Shown: piece by piece, positions 37,078 through 49,172 of the stretch | Layout of the letters: each line of letters begins with the position of its first letter | Numbering within the stretch: the stretch's first letter is position 1 | Source: Pristionchus mayeri | Lineage: Eukaryota > Nematoda > Chromadorea > Rhabditida > Neodiplogasteridae | Length of the DNA stretch: 64,000 bases | Reading direction: 5' to 3' | NCBI GenBank assembly: GCA_036245805.1 | Contig: BTRK01000003.1 | Span: 24,500,685-24,564,684, forward strand | Notes under the pieces: model-generated | Databases searched by the model: none | Told to the model about the DNA's origin: nothing | Seen by the model: only the letters and a program-made list of their open reading frames with translations | Translations under genes and position numbers: made by a program

Positions 37078-37318
37078 CCATCCGCATGTCCCCTCGATCT
37101 TCGATCTTATCCGATCTTCTGTCACACAAGCTTCCAATAAGATATACATTGGACAAGCGGTCACTCCTCCCGCTCACGAGGCACCCCCCCCCTCGGCACT
37201 CTCCTCTCTTGTGCGACAGAATTTGGAAGATGGACCCCCCTTCTCCCCTCCTCCCATTTTCACGCACATTCTGCACTTGCCGAAGCACCTAGTGGTGTAC
37301 GATAAATAAAATAAAATA
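37078..37318 (+). repeat. SINE-like repeat, copy 1
   Basis: Shares with 46258-46432 and 61862-62122 the blocks CCGCTCACGAGGC, CTTGTGCGA and a 3' end GTGGTGTACGATAAATAAAA. All three are in the same orientation and end in a short AAATA-type tail, as expected of a retroposed, non-autonomous repeat. The open frames across it follow the C-rich composition. Confidence 0.65.
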
Positions 37319-37405
37319 AGTGCTGAAAGGTTTTTGATTAGCCATTCGCACACGATTTTTTGCCCCAAACCAAACTTGCACACTTTGTTCAGCTTAAAAT
37401 TCTGA

Positions 37406-37690
37406 TCATATCATAATTTTGTGGTGAATTTATCTCGGTTGTCTTGGTACTTTCCCAGACCGGCGAAAGCATCACCACGAGCTGCACGGTTCTCTCTCGA
37501 TTATTCAAGACTCGGACGCATATTTTCAAACCTCAGCCATGGGAAATACGCTTTTGCAATCGTTTCCGTTTTTTTCTATCCTCTACCATATTCTTGATTT
37601 GATTATCCAAAAAGTGTTTTTCACGGCTGGGATTTGATCCTACGCCTCCGCGAGATAAATTCACCACAAATTATGCTATTATCGGAATTT
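37406..37690. repeat. Small palindromic repeat (285 bp)
   Basis: TTGTGGTGAATTTATCTCG at the left and its complement at the right frame a non-palindromic core. The right side contains GGATTTGATCC, similar to a degenerate tRNA T-arm in reverse. Probably a MITE or SINE relic. Confidence 0.5.
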
Positions 37691-38249
37691 CAAGCTCTAC
37701 AAACACTGTAAGTTTGATTTTGGGAGAACAATTCGCCTGCGAATGGCGCCACTAGGTCGGATGAGAACTATGACGTCATGCCGCCTTTTATGTATCAAAT
37801 GATGAATGACGTTATAATTTTCATCCGACCTAATGTCACGAATGGCCAATCCAAAACTTTCAGCCGAGCACCTTGCTGCAAAGGAATTGAAAGTTAAGAG
37901 CTAACAATTCTTGCCAAAATCGTTCATTTAATCACAGAAACACTTTTCAGAACAAACATAGTTGTTGATGAAAACCTTAATACCCACTACCGCACGTCTC
38001 AACTTTGCAGCAGTCTGCAGCAGCTGCAAGATACCATAGAACCAAAACGAACTTGGAATATCTTCTTCGGCACTACCCCCGCGCTAAAAAGAATGATAGC
38101 ATGAATATTTGTATTTTAAATGCCAACCCAATATTGCGTTTATAATTTTTTGCCGGCAAGTTTGTCGAAACTCGAATTTTCCGTTCTGCTGTTTGCAAAA
38201 AGAAGAAGAAAAAATTTCTTGCCGCACCGCTGTGATGAGCACCTTTGAG

Positions 38250-40469
38250 AACCCCATAGCCGAAGCTGCAGAAATTCGACCGACTTGCTCTAATAATGTA
38301 GAAGGTCTCTTTAACCAATTTGTTGAGGGCGAGAGAGTGCTAATCAATGCAGTGATTCTCGGGAACGAGAAGAAGCTGAAAGAAGCCCTTGAAGTATGCT
38401 CTTCTTCTTCCTATTGATACTTCACACTCGACTAGCATTCTGGATCAGTAATGCTATTTTTCTTGTTTCAGTCTGGATGCGATCCCAATGAGAGAGATCC
38501 CGACGGTCTAACTGCAGTCTATATGGCAGCAGAGAGGAATATGGCTGATATTTGCATAGCTCTGATTGAGAGCGGAGCAGTTGTGAATGCATACTGTAAG
38601 TTGATTAAGATTGTCTACTAGACTGGAGGGGAGGAGGGAGTAGCAGGGGATTGGTTGCGTGTAGGTGGAGACCTCTGTCGAACTGCACTCCATGCCGCTG
38701 CACTCTTTGATGCGAAGGAGACTGCGAAGGTGTTGATATCGAAAGGAGGGTCGAGAAGGGCGAAGGATCTGAAGGGAGCGACTCCCGAGATGGTCAGTCC
38801 CTTCCCATTCCATGAGTGGAGGAGTCGCCATCACCATCTAATCACTGCAGTTGGCCGCAACGGAAGAAATCAAATTGCTGATAACGAGGCATTCGTCCGT
38901 CCCTCTTCAGATTGGTAGATTGAGTGTGATGAGGGGCAAAGGAAGAATGAAAATGTTGCAGTATTCCCTCCCCGGAAGAGTCTTCTTCTCTTTCTACACG
39001 ATGGAATCGATCCGAAAGTGAGAAGAATGGCAGGCTCCAATTATGACGTGAGTGCCTGGGAAGGAGAAGGAAGGAGGCAGAAGAGGGGGGGGGGGGGGTG
39101 CTCCTCCCTCGAGGGACTATTCCCTCATATCACACATTCCTCATGATTTATACTGCATAGACACAAATAGAAAAAGGATGTTGGATAGCGATCAAACGAG
39201 GACGGTGGGAAGGAAAGAAATAAACAATGCAATTTGCAGGTAGTTAATTCGATGGGCGAAGCAAACACGCTTGTTGTAGAGGGAGAGATGGGGAGGACGA
39301 CTTTGAGTGTGCAGATCCTGGAAGGAATCGCCAGAGGACTTACAATTGTCACTTGGTTTTTTTTTCGTTATTCTAGTTAGTGATACCGGTCAACTCCTTA
39401 TTTTGGAAATACTCCTTGAGAGAGTAATAGAATTGTCACTTTGAGCAGTGACATGTTTTTTCCCAGTCCTTGAAGATTTGGTGGGCGAGACGTCATTTCG
39501 GTGATGATAAATCTCGAATAAATAAATTTCAAACTAGGACATGTCGCACAATTTTTATTTTGTTCTCATTAGAGTATTCAATTCTCTTTTATATTGCTAG
39601 AGGTGCACGGTAGGGGGTAGAGGATGTTCATCGCGTTTGCGTTGAGGTAACGGAAGATTGGTTATCTGTGGGAGGAGATGAGAGGGACTTGGAAGTGAAG
39701 TCCATTAAGAACGGAGACGAATGTGAATATGAGGGAGGATGCATCGCCAGCCGAAAAAATGCACAAAAAATGGTAAATGAGAGAGGGTGTCGATGTTAAC
39801 ATTAAAGGTGAATTGTATTTGTAGATGCCTCCTCTGTTTTACGGAACTTCCTTCTACTTCTGCCACTCTAAGTATGGCGGAATAAGCAAGAATGAATACA
39901 TCGAGATTATCAAGGTAAAATTCTATAATTTACGGTTGGAAGTGCTGAAATTTAATTATTGATGGGGAAAGAACATGCTAATTATACACTACCATAGATG
40001 AAGATTATGGTTTATGGCAGGCAGAATGAATGCCTATCATATGTCATTGTCATGCTGATTGATACACCGTGGTTGCAGGCTGGTGGAGGGAAGATTCTTA
40101 CTAGGGAGCCAGTCCCAACCCTAGAGGAACTCAGTCCTTTCCACGCACGACAACTCTCCTCCTACTTCGTATTATTCAATCCAAGGATACAAGTGAGTCC
40201 CCTTGTCATTTGCAACCTATGCGAGATTAGGTGCATAATTATAACTAGTACATTCATATTGGAATAGCCTGAACGTTTTGGAAGAAAAAACAAATATGTA
40301 ATAAAATGATTGGCTATAATATTATAATTGGTGGGCTATCTGCATGGATCTGTTGTGGGTTTTGTTGCAGGTCTCTCAGAAGTTACTATCTAACGAACGA
40401 CTCAATCTCGTCTCGTATAACTGGCTGCAAGAGTCGCTTGCGAGATTCGAATTGATCCAGCCATACTGA
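38250..40469 (+). CDS. brd-1: BRD-1/BARD1, ankyrin and BRCT half
   Basis: Exons 38250-38393, 38472-38595, 38665-38792, 38851-38923, 38962-39047, 39240-39347, 39623-39772, 39825-39914, 40079-40192 and 40371-40469 join in phase and end at TGA. With the RING half the protein is about 686 aa, near the size I recall for C. elegans BRD-1. Ankyrin repeats: DPDGLTAVYMAAERNMADI and RTALHAAALFDAKETAKVL. BRCT 1 spans LLLFLHDGIDP through RTTLSVQILEGIARG and VTEDWL. BRCT 2 runs from LFYGTSFYF to LVSYNWLQESLARF. In BARD1 these bind ADP-ribose/phospho-ligands and nucleosomes at DNA breaks. The first acceptor (CCTTTGAG) is TTGAG-type. An ATG at 38235 could instead begin a separate protein if the 18.3-kb intron is not spliced. 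The join at 39347/39623 is the least certain. Confidence 0.85.
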
Positions 40470-40620
40470 GAATGGATGACAGGGACGTCGTTTGCAACAA
40501 CTGTTTATTGAGTTAGTGGAGGGCGAATTGAATGTGCGAATGGAGGGAAGGGAAAGGAATTCGATTCATTACCGTTAGTTGTACACGATCATAAATACAT
40601 ATTATGGCTGTTGAGTTGAA

Positions 40621-41500
40621 TCACATTGAATAGTCGTCCTGGAAGGATGCATAGAAGGGTATGGCAGTATACAGTATACCTCTGGTTCGATTACACTCGG
40701 TCTTGCACCTCCTCGCTTGAATAGACGACCTCCACGTTTCTCAAAATGTTTCTTTTGATAAAGGTTAGAATGGTTCATTCACCTCTCCTTGGAAGATCCT
40801 GGCTCCTCCACGCTTCTCCTATAAATATGTATAGGAATATATGAATAAATGGACTAGCTCAGTTATGGAGTAGAACTATTGTTACGAGGGATGTAAATGG
40901 AATGTTGTTACTTATCATTGCTTCCCATATATACATTGTTATCACGATTAGAAAATGTTGTTTTGCAAGGGAAGTTGTGTAAATACTTATGGTGCTTTCG
41001 AATAATGGTATTTAATATATGATGGAGGACAAGCCTCGTTGGGGAAGAGCCTTGCCCCGCCTCTCTTCTCGATGACATCAGTGAGTATATCAACGGGTCT
41101 GCCTCCACCTCTCTTGAAAGCTCGCCCTCCTGGGAAATACAAAGAGTTTAAATGGAATTGGGGAGAAGGGACATTCACCCCCGCGTTTTGATGCAGACAA
41201 ATCGAAATGAATTGGAACCATCACCGAATCCGGAACGACTGTCTGGAATTATTTGAGATGCACTGCTTATAATTTGTGTCAATGCGCGATGTTACAAAAT
41301 GTGTGGCATATACTCTGATTCAAATAAAATTTGAGTGATATTAGTGACGTGTAATCACCTTGTATTCGTAATCGCTTCCATTCTCATCAAGCAATTCAAT
41401 AATGGATGGGAGATCGTCGACTACGATCGATCGTTCCGTAGATTCCTCTACCGTATTCTCTTCTCCGAGGACTGCTCCTCTTCCTCCCCCACACTCCGCA
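40621..41500 (-). CDS. nlp-21: NLP-21-like GGARxF neuropeptide precursor
   Basis: Exons 41500-41359, 41242-41179, 41129-41035, 40818-40783 (36-bp microexon), 40751-40680 and 40638-40621 join in phase to a TGA at 40621. The product has an acidic spacer (VVDDLPSIIELLDENG) followed by peptides between KR sites: GGGRAF, GGGRPVDILTDVIE, GGARLFPNEE, GGARIFQGEKHFE, GGRLF and a C-terminal GGARPSVIEPEDDYSM. The GGARxF/GGGRxF pattern is that of C. elegans NLP-21. It should be secreted from neurons after KR cleavage. The exon with the signal peptide is not located; it should lie upstream of 41500. One intron seems to start with GC (after 41035). Convergent with brd-1, 3' ends 152 bp apart. The symbol is by peptide similarity only. 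Confidence 0.75.
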
Positions 41501-42412
41501 CTATCCCAGATGGACAATACTACAAAGTATTGATCTGGAGAGAAACCATTTCCAGAATTGGACACTACGATTAAGTATGAAGTTTAGGACCAGTTGGGTG
41601 AAATAATGAATAACAAGTATTTAACTGACTGAAGAAGATGAGGAAAAGGGTGGAGGATGGGGGTAGATGCATCGTCGAGTAAGTGAAAGGGAGGGGCTGA
41701 GAATGCACCTTTCGAATTAAGGGGCGGAGCTTCATCTGAGACGCCTCTTTCCTCACATGGAAGGCACAAGAGACTCCATTTGCATTTAGCACTTTTATCC
41801 ATGGAACAAAATAAATTCTACCAAATACATAACAAATAAGTATGTGTCCAGCAAAAAGAGACGGGAAGCTGTTCGCCGTGCCTGTAAAAAGCGGAGAAAT
41901 TAGAAAGATGGTTCATCTTCAATGTTGGGATGCCAAGAAGTGACGATGAAATGCCAAAAAATATACTGAACAATGTTTAAGTTGTGCATCGGGCTTTCAG
42001 TTAGTTGTTCGTCAAATGAACGATTGAAGTGAAGGTAAGATTATGATAAATGAATAAAACCTGCAAAAAGAATTGAGGAAGGATTCTTCGTAGTGGGCGG
42101 AGAGAGCGGGGGGGGGATGAGATGGAGGGGAGATTGATGGTGAGTGCCATTCCAAGAGATTGGTGAATGCAGATATCCAAATGAAGAATTCACATTAAGA
42201 ATGCCCCAATTCGTCGTTTTTGTCAAAGGATGCATTTGTGAAAAGACCTTTAAGATATTCGGAGTTCAATTCTGATGTACGGACGGAGGGCATCTGGCTG
42301 ACATATGAGGCCGTTTGCCTAAGAATCGAGCAAGTATATGGCACAAGCCTAAAATCTAAATTCTTTCTAACTTTGTGATTTGGGGTAGTCGAGGGTGCTG
42401 AAAACGATAGGC
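41501..42412 (-). other. Upstream of the neuropeptide gene
   Basis: Should contain the first exon and promoter of the minus-strand neuropeptide gene. A short frame beginning MDKSAKCKWSLLCL (from 41802) is a weak candidate and lacks a convincing signal peptide. A single AGAATCGAGCAAG motif with GTTTGCCTA lies at about 42308. Confidence 0.3.
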
Positions 42413-42814
42413 ACTTCGAACGGATGCATCTTTGATTATTGCAGAAGTGGTCATTCATCGAGATGAATGTATATGAGGCCGTTTGCCTAAGAATCGAGCA
42501 GATCTGAGTGTTTCCGGCAAAGGCTAAAAATGTTAATTCTCTTTAACTTCGTGTTTTGGCGTATTTAAAGGTGCTGAAAACGATAGACATGCTCATTTTG
42601 CTCCTGGAGCCGTCGTTGGCTCCAGCCGGCGTCACGTTGAAATCACGTTGTTACAAACATCTGACCTCTCGACGGTGCTAAATTCACGCGACTAAGGTTC
42701 CCAGGGTAGAATTTGATGGTGATCACGCCTATCTATTTCATTTTTCATGAGTTATTAAAATTATTTTTAAAAATTCAACTTTTCGCATTGGCAAAAGTAA
42801 GATGTGTGGCATGC

Positions 42815-43090
42815 ATTATTAGAACCGGCTTGACGAGATGATTCAGAACCTCTGTTTACAGCAAATTTCGTTAACGGGTTCAAAATATTGAAACGAAATA
42901 GTGAGCCCAGATCGGCACGAAAGGCGAGAGAGTGTGTCGATGAGAGAGAGTGGGGAGGGGGTTGTACACTGCCAGGGGGGGAGGGGGGGACGCATTGGAT
43001 TTCGTCAATCTGCGCTCAATATTTCAAAACCCGTGAACGAAATTGTCCGTAAACATAGATTCTGAATCCTCTCGTCAAGCCGATAGTATT
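42815..43090. repeat. Small palindrome inserted in the left arm
   Basis: CGGCTTGACGAGATGATTCAG and the near complement at 43065-43085 frame a G-rich loop (GGGGGGGAGGGGGGG around 42975). The segment is absent from the opposite arm, so it is an insertion. Confidence 0.6.
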
Positions 43091-43554
43091 GATATATATC
43101 AGAGGAATTCTGAGAGAATCGAGATACTCCCTACAGGGTCAGTACAACGAAAAACTTAAAAATTCACTCTAGGGGTATTTTTTGACGTAGATCACGAAAA
43201 TCGACCTTAGGAAGCAGTATCTGTGACCCCTCATTCTCTGTGGTGCGCCGAAGTGGGCGGTCGGTTTTTGAAACTTTTGAATGGCTTATCAGAACCCCTT
43301 GAATTTATAGCTATTCTGAAAGATCTCGACGAGATAAGCATTTTTCCTGTTGGAAGGGAAGGGCTAGCTCATATTTGAAAAAATTTATGACTGTTTGAAA
43401 TTTCAAAAATGTCACCCTGAAAATTTTTTCAAAACATTACATTTTAGTTTCATTTCCATTAGATTCAGCGTGCATTTTTACCCCTAGGGCCAAATTTTCA
43501 GGGAAATTGAAAGGGATGTATTCAGCGAAATTTTCTAAAGAATATTGCAATGTC

Positions 43555-44465
43555 TAGGAACGGCAGCCCGAATTTTTGAGTACGGAATATTGGTTGCCTC
43601 CTTCCGACGCTTTTGCTTTCAAACTACCGTACTTTTCAAGCCAAATTCTCAATAATTTAAAACATTTAAAAAAATATTTTAATGTGATTTTTAAACTATT
43701 TTATTGATTGGAATGAATACGAACACATAATGAAAGAACACCACACATGAGAAGACAGGACATGTTGCAGAACTGGAGAAGCACGATGTAATCGAAAATA
43801 TACGTGTTTCCAGAATTAAGTGTTGAAGCTTCATTTTCTCAGTTTTGGTAGATTATCAATCACAAAAAATTGTTTTCACAATAAAAATAAATAAAAATAT
43901 CAGATATTACAGAATGAGGCCGTCAAAGTTGAGCATTTTACCGTTGTGAAAATGCCTTTTTTTCGCTTTCTTGAAGGGCGACATTAGTATGTTCGAGATT
44001 TTGTGATATTTGGTCCATCATACCATCACGCATGCTCTGCAAAAAAACCAGAAATATACTAATGTCGCCCTGTGTGGAAATGAATTTTAAAGTTCCCGCT
44101 ATCGTAACCGACTGATTCTGAAATTCTACAAATATTAAACTATTCTTTACATTATTAATCGATGTTTCATTGTAGTCGGATTACCGTTAAGACGAGAAAA
44201 AAATTATTGAACCTGATTCATGAAGTTTTACAACGCAACCGGAATTTCAGTTTGCGATAATTTTAGTAAAAACGTGACTTGCGATGCGCTCCACTTGGAC
44301 TGAAAGAAACGGCCTTTTGCTTATCATTCGTTAATGTTTTTCTAATTAATTAAACATTTATTTACAAAACTAAAGTGAAAAGTCGGAATGGGGTAGCCAT
44401 AGGTTTCAGTTGTGTACCATTCTGTGAATTGTTTTGCTCATTCGTAAACACCGTTGCCATCCCTA
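43555..44465 (-). mobile_element. hAT-type element, copy B
   Basis: Reverse-complement copy of the 912-bp family (ends TAGGAACGGCAGCCCG and GCCATCCCTA). The 8-bp GCAATGTC lies on the left (43547-43554) and again at 44470-44477, with four extra bases at the right junction. The opposite foldback arm gives the empty site. It has the same internal inverted repeat as copy A. Confidence 0.85.
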
Positions 44466-45456
44466 ATTGGCAATGTCGAGATTTTTTGGCCACAAAATTA
44501 CGATTTTAAAAAACCGGGTTTTCAGGCCAAAAATCAAAAATCTCAGAATAAGCCGAGTTAAAGTTTTTCTAACGTATTTTGACCCGTAGAAAACGGATTT
44601 GCAAATATCTCCGCACCAAAACGTGAATGAAAATTTATAGGCTTAAAAAATCGTAATTTTTCGCCAAAAAAATCTCGACATTGCAATATTCTTTTGAAAA
44701 TTTCGCGGAATACATCCCTTTCAATTTCCCTCAAAATTTGGCCCTAGGGATAGAAATGCACGCATCTAATGGAAATGAAACTAAAATGTAATCTTTTGAA
44801 AAAAAGGATGGCAATTTTGAAATTTCAAACGTTCATAACTTTTTTCACGGATGAGCTAGCCCTTCACTTCCAACATGAAAAATTCTTATCTCGTCGAGAT
44901 CTTTCAGAAAAACTATGTTTGGGGTTTGGACCAGCCGTTCACGATTTACAAAAACCGACCTCACCGTTGAGGCGCGCTTCAGGGAATCAGAGGTCAACGA
45001 CACGGCTTCCTAAGGTCGATTTTCGTGATATACGTGAAAAAGTACCCCTAGGGACAAATTTTTATTTTTTTCGTTGTACGGAGGTATCTCGGTTCTCTCA
45101 GACTTCCTCTGATATATATGTCGCGTATCTTACTTGTGCTAATGCGAACTTTATAAAAATAATTTTACTAATTCATGATAAATGAAATAGATATTCGTAA
45201 TAACCATCAAATTCTACCCTGGGAACCTTAGTCGCGTGAATTTAGCACCGTCGAGAGGTCAGATGTTTGTAAAAACGTGATTTCAATGTGACGCCGTCTG
45301 GAGCCCACGAAGGCTGCAAGAGCAAAATGAGCATGTCTATCGTTTTCAGCACTTTTAAATACGCCAAAACACGAAGTTAAAGAGAATTAACATTTTTAGC
45401 CTTTGCCGGAAACTCTCAGATCTGCTCGATTCTTAGGCAAACGGCCTCATATACAT

Positions 45457-45891
45457 TCATCTCGATGAAAGACCACTTCTGCAATAATCAAAGATGCATC
45501 CGTTCGAAGTATCGTCCCATAAGTCGTTTATACTGAGTATCCCACTCAGCCCAGTCGGTGTACTGTCACACTCTCCAGACAAGTCAATCGGAAACTTTAT
45601 CTGAGAGAGTAGGCAGGAGAAGACAGCGATGTATGCGAATGTTAGTGGTATGTACGTACACTGAAACCATATGGTATAACTAAATTGTCCATGCCAATTA
45701 TATGAAAATATCATATCAATAAGAACAACTTTTTGCTGTACTTTGCCCAGGTGCTCGCTCGTTGATGCGAATAACGAACTATTCTCCTGTAGCATTGTGA
45801 TATGCCCCGTTACGTCACAGGACTGATGTGTAGAGAGGTTCAAAAATATGCATATGCATCGAGCTTTACGCCTATTGCTAGAGATTGGCAT
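45457..45891 (-). other. Uncharacterised minus-strand frame with hydrophobic segment
   Basis: A 144-codon frame whose first part overlaps the foldback edge. Its middle (WFQCTYIPLTFAYIAVFSCLL) could be one membrane helix, perhaps an exon of a nematode chemoreceptor, but I find no partner exons or family signature. Low confidence that it is a gene. Confidence 0.2.
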
Positions 45892-46073
45892 ATTTTATGT
45901 TTTTCAAGATGCACTGGTGCATGCAGCATGAAATTGATTTGTGATCCTGCTCTCACTGCAACTTTGTCTACAACATGCTTGGTAGGACTGATGTGTAGTG
46001 CGTAAGAGAGGGCATTAAGAGAGGCCCGTAAGAGAGGCCCTCAAAGTACCTGAATAACGAATTTGAGCTGGAA

Positions 46074-46220
46074 CCATAGTTGCCCAACACTGGCGGCGAG
46101 GTATTTTCAGACCATGAACCCCTATTCATGCTGGGGCGCTTCCCCCCTCATATCGAGGGTGGAAGCGCCCCAGCATGAATAGGGGTTCATGGGGGTTGCC
46201 GCCGGCGTGGGCAACTATGG
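46074..46220. repeat. 147-bp GC-rich hairpin
   Basis: CCATAGTTGCCCAACACTGGCGGC at the left pairs with the right side (46195-46220), and CATGAACCCCTATTCATGCTGGGGCGCTT pairs with its exact complement. A small palindromic MITE; no ORF. Confidence 0.7.
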
Positions 46221-46257
46221 CTGGAACTGATTGCCACTCCGGCCACTCCGGCCACTC

Positions 46258-46432
46258 CTACCGCTCACGAGGCTCCCTCCCCTCGCCACTCTCTCTTCTT
46301 GTGCGACACGATTCGGAAGATCTACTCCCTCCCTTCCTCGTTCCCCTAACCCCTAATTATATTCTCGTACACTCTATACTTGATGAAGCGCCCTTGTGGT
46401 GTACGATAAATAAAATAAATAAATAATAAATG
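46258..46432 (+). repeat. SINE-like repeat, copy 2 (shorter)
   Basis: Carries CCGCTCACGAGGC, CTTGTGCGA and the GTGGTGTACGATAAATAAAAT tail shared with 37078-37318 and 61862-62122. The 5' part is missing or diverged. Confidence 0.6.
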
Positions 46433-46589
46433 ATTCAAAGAATTTTGGAGGTTGTAATACCTAAGAAATAGGAAGCGACAAAACGTATGCATCAACCAAA
46501 TTCATCGTGGACGCATCTTCTCACCAGCAGTACAACCTATCATTTTCGTGATTCGCAGCTCCCTCTGGAAGGATCAAATGAGAGTCGGA

Positions 46590-46673
46590 GGAGCTGCTCG
46601 TGATAGAGAGAGACTGCGTAATCATTCCATCTAGATAGACTCTCTTAATTAGTTTTGTTTTGCTCTATGTATA
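46590..46673 (+). pseudogene. brd-1 partial copy, left piece (exon 5-intron)
   Basis: About 80 bp resembles the intron after the fifth brd-1 exon (19200-19290): GTAATCATTCC, TAGATAGA, CTCTTAATTAGTTTT. It is followed at once by the mariner left end. The right piece resumes at 57632. Confidence 0.6.
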
Positions 46674-48028
46674 AGGTTGATGCAAAAGTCTTGCGGTTTC
46701 TTGTGTCCGTACTTTGAATTATCATAATTGTTTTGTCCCAAATCACGATGACTAACAAACATAGCAGAAATGTGCATATGTAAAGTGTTTAGAGGTATGC
46801 TTTTACTTTACATATGCACATTTCAGTCAATCCGATATCGCAATAAACGCAATAAATTATGAAAAACCTAATTGCAATTTATGCTCAAAATTTTGCATTA
46901 CATGGATTTTGCTGGATATTTGTAGGCAAAATTCACGAAACCTGCCCATACTGATGTCTGAGAAGTATCACATATACCCTTTCAGAAAATATGTTTCAAC
47001 TGTGTCTCGATTAAAACGTTGTCTCCGTAAGAACGTCAGATTCCGGAGGGAAAGTGGCACAATCGTTTAAAGTCATCCCCTGAGGTTCAAACTTTATGGT
47101 TGGAGCACCTATGGGTGGGATACACTTCAGCCAAAAAAACTAGACCCAAAAGTTGATCTTTGAACTTTTTTAACCCGAAATTTTCAAAGTGAGTTTAGCC
47201 CTGCATGTTATACAACATTCGAAAGAGCATAAAAAGTTATGCCAGAATCCAAGTTTTCGAAATCGAGGAGCTCATGGTATTCATGAAAAATGAAAGAAAC
47301 TGAAAAGTTTGTATGTTTTCAAATTTCGAAAAAATAAAGCACCACTTTCCAATGAATACAACGTCGTACAAATGAGATATGTGATGTAAAATTGCATGTA
47401 GAATTCAAAGAAAAATATGCCATTGTCGAAATCGGTACCACAAATAGTATTTTCGACTAAAAACTAGCACGCAATCGTCGACTCAGGTTCGATTCCGCCC
47501 GATGACATGAAATTTTTGTCAATTGTTTTCTCGCTTCTCTTGTGGTTTTTTAACATGTATAAACTTCTGTCGCTATTTAATGTCATTTTCTGAGATCCTG
47601 AAATAGAAATATGGCAATTTAGCGTATAAATGGTTTGTCAAAAATAGTGAATGGAGAGAGAGAACATAATAAAATGGGAAAAGGGCATATAGAGTGTAAT
47701 TGAATATCAGCGTGGTCTGACAACTTCCTTGGACTCTTCGGATCGATTGACTAAGAAATCCTTTTAGAAATCTGTTCCTCCAAGTGGATTTCGGATGCCC
47801 CAATCTGCAGAGGAAGAGAAGAAGGAAGAACAACAGGGGTCTGATTAGTTGCGAGAATTCCGTATCTTCCACGGAGCTTCGGCTTCTACGTTGTAATTCC
47901 AAAAACGGTTTGACCTCCACAATGGTATTGGGTGCGGTACAGCTCCGCTTCCATCATTTCAATGTCCATGAGACTCTTCGACAAGATCTCTGTCACTCTC
48001 GAAGTATGCATCTTCGAATACTCCTTCA

Positions 48029-49172
48029 TCAATTCCATCTCTTACATTTCCTCCTTCCCTTCTGTCCGTCCTTCACAAAACCGTTGCTTCTCTCTGTATT
48101 GATCCGACTGTAGTACGAGTCAATCAGTCTTGAATTCATCATTTCCTCTGGAGTGAACATTCCACTCCCATCGGAGTTCAAAGCTTCCCTCATCCTCTTC
48201 TCAGCTACCTCTGCCGGGACTTTCGTACCCGTAGTGATGCCCTCATCGAAGCATTTCTCGATGAAGGCCTTGGCCTTCTTAGAATATCGAGATGATGCAT
48301 TCATATCCTTGCTCGATTATATCACGCCATTCACGAGAGAATCGAGCTAGAATCGCCATTCTTGGGAATGGAGGGAAAATCGTGAAATGAGTGCGAACCG
48401 GATTTGGGCATCCTGAGGCATGTCTGACACTCCCCCAAAGTTTCATTGTGTAGATTTCATTTTGGACTTCATGACACCGGGTCGGATTTAGGCACCTCCC
48501 ACTTTGAGAGCTGTAATCTCGGTTTCAGTGAAAGATAGAGCAAAATTGAAATCTGAGTGACCCCGCTCATTTTTCGAGCTCTATCGATCTATTTCGTTCA
48601 TTTTTTCTGAATGTAAATTTTAAGCACGCTACGTTCAAGGACAATTTTCTCGAAAACGAATGGAAAGGTGCAGCCAAAATTTTAAGAGCGCATGCATCTG
48701 AACGAGAGCTGTCGAATGAGGTGCTAGCGCCGAAAATGCGGACACGGCTGTGAAACTTTCGCCATGTAAACTTTTCCTGATAGTTTGAACTTTCTTTTCC
48801 ACAGTCAGTTGTCACTTACACCGCTCTTTTCTGAGCGCGCGGCCAAGAATGGTCGGTGTTCCTTCGAATTGGCTTTCACTGAAACCGAGCTTACCCCCTC
48901 TCAAAGTGGTGCCTAAATCCTACCCGGTGTCTTTGGGGGAGTGTCAGACATGCCTCAGGATGCCCAAATCCGGTTCGCACTCATTTCACGATTTTCCCTC
49001 CATTCCCTGTCTCAGCTCGATTCTCTCGTGAAAGGCGTGATATAGTCCTCATCCACTTCGTCGATCACCTCGCCGATCGCCTCGTCCACTTCGGGAATGA
49101 TAATGCGTTGAGCAACGATTCCCTCTAGTCCACCCGAGTACAGTCAAAGTGACATATCCCGCATGGTGTACT
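48029..49172 (-). pseudogene. Decayed copy of the zinc-finger ORF
   Basis: 48304-48029 encodes ASSRYSKKAKAFIEKCFDEG...FTPEEMMNSRLIDSYYSR, matching the 314-aa ORF at 50339-51283. A TA-flanked foldback (48322-49040) interrupts it. The upstream part of the ORF resumes at about 49043-49172 (contains VQYTMRDMSL), where the LINE begins. Confidence 0.75.
48322..49040. mobile_element. TA-flanked foldback, TCACGCC family, copy 2
   Basis: The ends TCACGCC...GAGAGAATCGAGCT and the complement lie beside TA (48320-48321, 49041-49042). It interrupts the decayed zinc-finger ORF, and the intact ORF copy (near 50920) gives the empty site. 719 bp, a shorter relative of 21044-22084. Confidence 0.85.

Larger units (their letters stand above)
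42413..45512. mobile_element. 3.1-kb foldback with GTTTGCCTAAGAATCGAG motif
   Basis: The left edge (CTTCGAACGGATGCATCTTTG) and right edge are complementary. The arms continue through GTTTGCCTAAGAATCGAG (about 42479; complement about 45425) and GGTTCCCAGGGTAGAATTTG to a centre near 44570. The left arm carries two insertions: a small palindrome at about 42815-43090 and a hAT element at 43555-44465. The frame 44769-45185 mirrors left-arm sequence and is not a gene. Confidence 0.8.

Noticed and set aside
44769..45185. 138-aa ORF as a gene
   Set aside because: It lies in the right arm of the 42.4-45.5 kb foldback and mirrors left-arm noncoding sequence.
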